This document shows positions 58,682-64,000 of a stretch of DNA of 64,000 nt, piece after piece (position 1 is the first letter of the stretch; each line of letters opens with the position of its first letter). The notes under the pieces were generated by a model. The model saw only the letters and a program-made list of their open reading frames with translations. It was not told where the DNA came from and ran no database searches. Source of the stretch: Eunapius fragilis (taxonomy: Eukaryota > Porifera > Demospongiae > Spongillida > Spongillidae); contig OY811978.1 in NCBI GenBank assembly GCA_963681505.1, forward strand, positions 8,916,555-8,980,554, in the 5' to 3' direction. Position numbers and translations under genes: made by a program.

Positions 58682-59149
58682 GGTGTGTCTCACTAGTTCC
58701 CGAGTCCTATATACAGTACAGAGGCATTATGTATTTGCAACTTCCACCACATGTTGTATGAACAGGACTGGTGTATTGGATTGCTGTGATGTATGTAGTG
58801 GACTGGTATGTTGTATGATGGAGGAGGGAAGGGGGTGTGGCATTGCCCCTGCACATTTATTAAAGAGGGAGGGTGTTGGTGGGAAGTACTAGACACCGGT
58901 GTACCATCCTCAGATTTTTACATTTGAAGTTCTGAAGCCATGGGTAAATATGAAGTCATGTGTGTGAATAGCTCAGCATATCCAGTGGCCAAATCTATTG
59001 AGATAGGGTAGAAATAATTTCACTGCCATTATCAAGGCTCCATCCAGTGAGACCATTTACATGTAAATACAAACACAAACACACACACACAGAGGGTGTT
59101 TGATATCACCAAATGCAAAGTCTGCTATTTAAGTCCATGGAGTTTATGT

Positions 59150-59300
59150 GAGGTGGTCCAGTACATACTACACACACCGGTCCAGTACATACATCACACC
59201 AGTCCAGTACATACATTACACCAGTCCAGTACATACATCACACCAGTCCAGTACATACATCACACCAGTCCAGTACATTCAATACATCAGCCCAGTACAA
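59150..59300. repeat. 22-bp tandem repeat, inverted copy
   Basis: Units of ACACCAGTCCAGTACATACA plus TC, reverse complement of the array at 18,868, with about five or six units. Confidence 0.85.
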
Positions 59301-59820
59301 CACCGGCACCAGTCCTGTACATTATTAGTGCTAGAAGTTCAGTGTTCTGTGCAATGCACTGTTCCCACTGTTCTAATAAAAGCGCATCAATGTCCTCCAG
59401 TGAAACTGAATGGAAGTGATGCAAGGAAGGACCTACAGCCTTGTAGTCCTCTTCTGAGTCTCCATCAAAGAACTCAACTCCGTCATCAGTGGTCTTCCAC
59501 CACACACCAGGTCCACAAATAAGGTAATCACTAATCCTCTCGATGTGTGCTTGGTATGATGCAGATTTCATAATCTCCCTTGTAAAGTGGGTGTTTGAGA
59601 TTTTTCCTGTAACTTTTCCAAACTTTTCTACCTCACAACTTTTGCACTGCTACCGTGTCCTCATGTTTAGAATGTTGCTCATAATGCAGGCGTTTGATGG
59701 CATTGGTGATAATGTTCTCTGTGTTTTGATTTCATGTTGAATTGCTGATTTGTTTGACTTGACTGAACATTCTCACCTGAATCTCCGTGTTTAGGGATCT
59801 TAGACAAATGATTCGGTACA
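59287..59820 (-). pseudogene. Unrecognised gene fragment, copy 2
   Basis: Inverted partner of the fragment at 18,330-18,862. Frame 59571-59287 (94 codons) differs from copy 1 only by N/D, E/D and I/T changes, two of them conservative. The upstream coding-like sequence is also present with matching breaks. It is preserved with the block rather than clearly by selection. Confidence 0.45.
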
Positions 59821-59929
59821 GCAGTGGTGAGTGGGTTGTTAATGCATGAAAGTAGTGGCCAAACTTTTTTCTTCTAGTCATTTGGTTTGGTGGTTTGGTG
59901 CCACAAATAACTTAGCACACAAACACCCC

Positions 59930-61008
59930 TCACCACACGCACCCTACACACCCCACACTCCCCTCTACACGCACCCCTCCACACCCATCCACACACACCC
60001 TACACTCCCATCCACACACCCTACAGACTCCCTTTGCACACTCACCTACACACCACCCCTCTCCACACACCCCACACTCCCATCCACACACACCCTACAC
60101 TCCCATCCACACACCCTACAGACTCCCTTTGCACACCCACCTACACAACTCCCTCTCCACACACACCCTATACTCCATACCCCTACACACTCACCTCCAC
60201 ACACCCCACACTCCCATCCACACACACCCTACACTCCCATCCACACACCCTACAGACTCCCTTTGCACACTCACCTACACACCACCCCTCTCTACACACA
60301 TCCTACACTCCATACCCCCTACACACTCACTTCTCCACACACACCCTATACACTCCCCTCCCCACATAGACACACGTCTCTGCACACCCTACACACTCAC
60401 TCCCCTCCACACACCCTCTGCACACACCCTACATTCCTTGCTCCACTCCCCACACCCCTCTCCACGCACACTCCACACATCCCCTCTATACACTCCTCTG
60501 TTCTTTCCACACACTCCGTGTACACACTCTGCACATACCCCTCCACACACCCTACACACTCCCTCCACACACCCTCCACACTCCCTCCACACACCCTACA
60601 CACTCCCCCTCATACACTACACATCCCTTATTCATACACCACACACACACTTGCACACCACTAATCCCCACTCACTTTCTCTCCATACACCACACACACC
60701 CCTCCGCACACACACCCTACACTCCCTCTCCACACGCACCTGCACACCACTACTCTCCAACCACTTTGTGTACACACTCCCCTCCACACACCCCTCACCG
60801 CATGCACCCTACACACCCACCCCCTCCACACACACACTGTACACTCCGCACACCCACCTACACAACTCCCCTTCCCACACACTACACCTCACACTCCACC
60901 ATCCCTCTCCACACACACGTCTCCACAAGCCCCTCTCCACACCCTACACATCCCTCTCCATACACACATACATCTCCACACACACCCTACACACACCATA
61001 TACAAAAT
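59930..61008. repeat. Minisatellite, about 20-21 bp unit (long allele)
   Basis: Same ACACACCCTACACTCCCATC unit as at 17,893 but expanded to about 1.08 kb with higher-order variants. It creates spurious Pro/His/Thr-rich frames of up to 293 codons. Confidence 0.87.
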
Positions 61009-61009
61009 G

Positions 61010-61990
61010 ATTGGTTGTTACGGAAGCAAAGCCACACCCCCTAGTTACAGCCTCATAAATGGCCGCACGAAACGAACCGTAATTCATTTGCGGACACATC
61101 AACGCTTACAAAAGTGTGAAATACAAACATCCTATCATTCAAGGTACCTTGAATATTAGAGATTTGAGTGGAATACAAGATTTAGATACAATATGCAATA
61201 ACTACGACGTTCGTACAGCAATTAAATACTACTGTCACATCCAAAAAGGAGACCTTTTTCGGTGTTCTAAGACAAACATAGTGGTAGGACCACCACATAA
61301 AACGGATTCTTATACCACTCGTCAGTAGCTATCCACCTATGTGAAAAAGAGTCGTAGTACGATGCGTTTAAGCATCCGCATAACGCAAAAATGCGTTTAA
61401 AAAATGGGCAACTTAAAAAGCGTTGCAGCGCGCGCACGCACTTGGTTGCCATGACACCAAATTTACTTCATATATTATACAACCTAAGTACATTCTCGGG
61501 AAATATTAAGATGATTTATACCTTATCAGACTAAGTGAAAACCATTATTCCAATACAGTCCTCAAATTAGTAATTAAATTTAATAACTGCAAAAATTGCC
61601 TTAACATCACTGAGTTCTTTTGGTGTGTATGTTCTGTGTGTGTGTGTGTGTGTTTGTGTATGTGCACGTCGACTATGCGCATGTATATGTGTGTTTTTGT
61701 GTGTGTTAGGTGTGGGTGCATTGTATATGTTATAGCTCTTCTGGTCAGAGGGTATATAGCTTTGTCCCTAGGAAATGACTGGAGGGGATTTAAGACATTC
61801 ATCAGACGAGACCAATGTGCTGCTTCCTAACAACAAGCTCATACTGTACGGTGAGGTAAGCAGCAGCTGGCTTGATGTGAATTATTTGCTCATGCATGTA
61901 AACACATGCACACATGTATATCACTATACACACATCACATACCACACATGCACATGTATATTCACACACAACACACAACACGTACATGCA
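61010..61990 (+). other. Extra 1-kb segment present only in duplication copy 2
   Basis: Copy 1 joins the minisatellite directly to the (TG)n/poly-G sequence, whereas copy 2 has about 1 kb between them. Its right part (61,858-61,960) repeats sequence also found at 58,255-58,345 (GCAGCAGCTGGCTT...). The left part has a 70-codon frame (61116-61328) that I do not recognise. Confidence 0.5.
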
Positions 61991-62037
61991 CAAAGCACAC
62001 AGCCACACACACACACACACACACACAATGGACAGCA

Positions 62038-62286
62038 TCTCCCCCCCCCCCCCCCCCCCCCCTTGCTTTTCGTATCGGGCTTGAAGTGGACAGCACCCCC
62101 TCCCCCCGCTTTTTGTATCGGGCCTGAAGCGGGCAGCAAACCCCCCCCCCCCCCCCCCCCCCGCTTTTCATGTCGGGTCTAAAGCAGACAGCACCCCCCC
62201 CCCCCCCCCCCCCCCCCAACCCCCCCTGCATTTCGTATCGCGAGTCTCAACCCCCCCTTTTGGAAAACCCTGTATCCGCCCCTGGA
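62038..62286. repeat. Poly-C dispersed repeat, inverted copy
   Basis: Four C runs separated by CTTTTCGTATCGGGCTTGAA-type units, ending AAACCCTGTATCCGCCCCTG. Partner of 17,690-17,892. Confidence 0.78.
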
Positions 62287-63138
62287 TTGTAACACGTGTG
62301 TGTGTGTGCGCGCGCGTGTATGAATCTATGTATTTATGTGTGTATGTATCGATGATCTAATTACATCAGTATGTCTGAGTACATGTATTTATGTGCTTGT
62401 GTAATTTTGATTTCAAATTGAACTCATGGGATATAAAGCCGTCCCGTATGTATAGATAACATTTGAATGGAGAGAAAATGCATCCAACGAAAGTGGGAGA
62501 GTACCTTTTATCAGTTTAAGGTAATAAATAAATTTAACTCCTTCAAACAGTTCAGGAGCACTTTGCTACTGGCAGGTGAATGCCACGAATTCAATAGTGA
62601 AAAACTAATTGTTCGTTAAAAACCAGAACACTATAAGGTGCGTGCATGTGTGTGTGTGTATGTGTGTGTATGTGTTGTGTGTGTATGTGTGTGTGTGTGC
62701 GTGTGTGTGTGTAAAAAAAAGTGTTGTGCTTGAATGGACATAGATATGGGGTTGGGGGGGGGGGGGGGGGGATAAATAGGCCTGAAGTCATTGTGTCTAA
62801 ATTCATATCCATATCTAATAGGTTTCTATTCATCATTTTATAGGCATGCCCTGATACAAAAATTTTTGGGGGCTAATTTTACAGTCCATGTATACATATA
62901 TGTCACTTTCCGTGAAAGTGAAGAGCGATTTATATGCAGGCCTACATGTAGATTATGTAGATATAATTCTAACTCATATTTGTATATGGTTAACTATAAT
63001 CTATTTGAAACACCCTCTCTTTTTAGATGAATGCTGCATGAATAATTAAACGTAGGCCTGCCAGCCTCTTTAACCTATTGCTGTATAGGATGGATGGCAT
63101 ACATGTATGTGTGATGCTCTGTTCATCCTCCTCCCCTC

Positions 63139-63139
<1 letters not shown>

Positions 63140-63219
<80 letters not shown>
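63140..63219. repeat. (CA)n microsatellite
   Basis: Inverted counterpart of 15,980-16,059. Confidence 0.93.
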
Positions 63220-63221
<2 letters not shown>

Positions 63222-63644
63222 GTACTGTTATTTTATTTTGACCTGTCTGGTATGCAAGCTTGTGTTGAACTGTGTACACTGTGGGTAGATTGATCTAGAT
63301 AGCAGTGCCCATACATGTAAGCTATTCCGTATCAATAAGCTTGCAAATTGAACCCACACTGACTTTGTGATTTAACACGCACACACATGCACATACGCAT
63401 GTGCACACACACACAGGTACTGTTATTTAACAAGCTATGCCCATACATGACCTGTGTACACTGTGGGTAGATTGATCTAGATAGCAGTGCCTGGTTAGCT
63501 TTTAGCCATATCCAGTACACTTGCAAATAGAACCCACACTGACTTTGGGATTTAACACGCACACACACACCAGAGATCATATATATAATCTCTGCACACA
63601 CACACATGCACACACGCATGTGCACACACACATAGGTACTGTTA

Positions 63645-64000
63645 TCGAGAGTTACGTTAGTAACTCTCATATAGGATTTGACCCCGATTATGAATGTCAT
63701 AAAAAAACGCGACCCGCTTCTAACAAGACCCGCGACGAGCGGATGGCTTACCTTGTTATCGTCGTCGTACAAGAAGGCAACAACAAGCAGTTTCGTGTTT
63801 GTTTGATGTCACAAAACCGCGTGGTTGTAGAGAACAAAACAATTTTCGAAACTCGTACCCAGTCCCACGAATTTCTCGTTCTTCTTGTTCTTGTTCTTGT
63901 TCTTGACCACGCATAACTCGGGATAGGAACACTTTTAAGAAATGAAATTACACCAATGGCTTCAGAATTCGTTGGCATTCTCGCTTCTGTGGTCAAAACG
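63645..64000 (+). mobile_element. Hairpin-ended non-coding mobile element, copy Z (cut by window end)
   Basis: Begins TC after A63644, with a 9-bp stem (GAGAGTTAC, loop GTTA, GTAACTCTC) at 63647-63668, then ATATAGG and a body closely matching the copy at 22,945 (for example CATAACTCGGGATAGGAAC, 63,910-63,930). The 3' palindrome would lie beyond the window. It interrupts the end of the inverted duplicate block: the flank GGTACTGTTA is normally followed by TTTAACAAG, as at 63,417-63,433. Confidence 0.78.

Larger units (their letters stand above)
56136..63644 (-). repeat. Large inverted duplication, copy 2
   Basis: Reverse-complement copy of 15,570-22,119. It starts CATTACCAGAAATTTCGG and ends where element Z is inserted. 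Differences from copy 1: no element X, a much longer 20-bp minisatellite (about 1.05 kb against 0.3 kb), about 1 kb of extra sequence at 61,010-61,990, and one arm lost from the snap-back repeat at 58,606. Confidence 0.88.

Noticed and set aside
59846-61010. Pro/His/Thr-rich frames of 272 and 293 codons
   Set aside because: Translation of the 20-bp minisatellite; the short copy at 17.9-18.2 kb gives equally meaningless frames.

Overview
The window is nuclear DNA of an animal. Two long genes are split by many GT-AG introns, there are a multi-exon transporter and an intronless seven-helix receptor, and the rest is crowded with (TG)n microsatellites, G/C homopolymers and eukaryotic DNA transposons. 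Tandem GABA-B-like receptors, a POT transporter and XPG- and integrase-type transposons fit a marine invertebrate; a sponge is my best guess, but the sequence alone does not prove it.

Layout. (1) 0.4-24.5 kb, minus: GABA-B-like receptor A, 17 exons, about 905 codons. Its first intron is 17.8 kb and holds an XPG/Academ-like transposon (9.1-11.9 kb), a reverse-transcriptase fragment, poly-G repeats, one copy of a large inverted duplication (15.6-22.1 kb) and two hairpin-ended mobile elements. (2) 24.5-28.9 kb: spacer with a TTAA-flanked element, exon-like tandem repeats and a hAT remnant. (3) 28.9-39.2 kb, minus: receptor B, a tandem paralogue with the same 17-exon structure. (4) 39.6-43.6 kb: a Ginger-like integrase transposon with introns, a CXC motif, a ULP1-type protease and a PHD-like finger, broken by frameshifts. 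(5) 43.8-44.5 kb: an inverted-repeat element with an internal minisatellite. (6) 44.8-45.8 kb, minus: orphan seven-helix receptor. (7) 46-53 kb: non-coding spacer with an 80-bp repeat (four copies), a 32-bp tandem array, a large snap-back element with a 10-bp target duplication and pieces of an unrecognised repeated gene. (8) 53.5-55.6 kb, plus: SLC15/POT-family transporter. (9) 56.1-63.6 kb: inverted second copy of the 15.6-22.1 kb block, ending at a third hairpin-ended element.

Function. The cellular genes are membrane proteins for sensing (two class C receptors and an orphan receptor) and solute uptake. They do not form an operon-like unit. Receptors A and B arose by tandem duplication. 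A roughly 580-bp block of their transmembrane region is about 98% identical, introns included, while parts of the ligand domain have diverged, which suggests gene conversion.

The most unusual feature is a family of about 775-bp non-coding elements (16,696; 22,945; 63,645). They start with TC, insert between A and T, and carry a 9-bp 5' stem-loop whose stem differs in each copy yet stays perfectly paired. The two complete copies end in a palindrome of about 290 bp whose arms match each other far better than they match the other copy.
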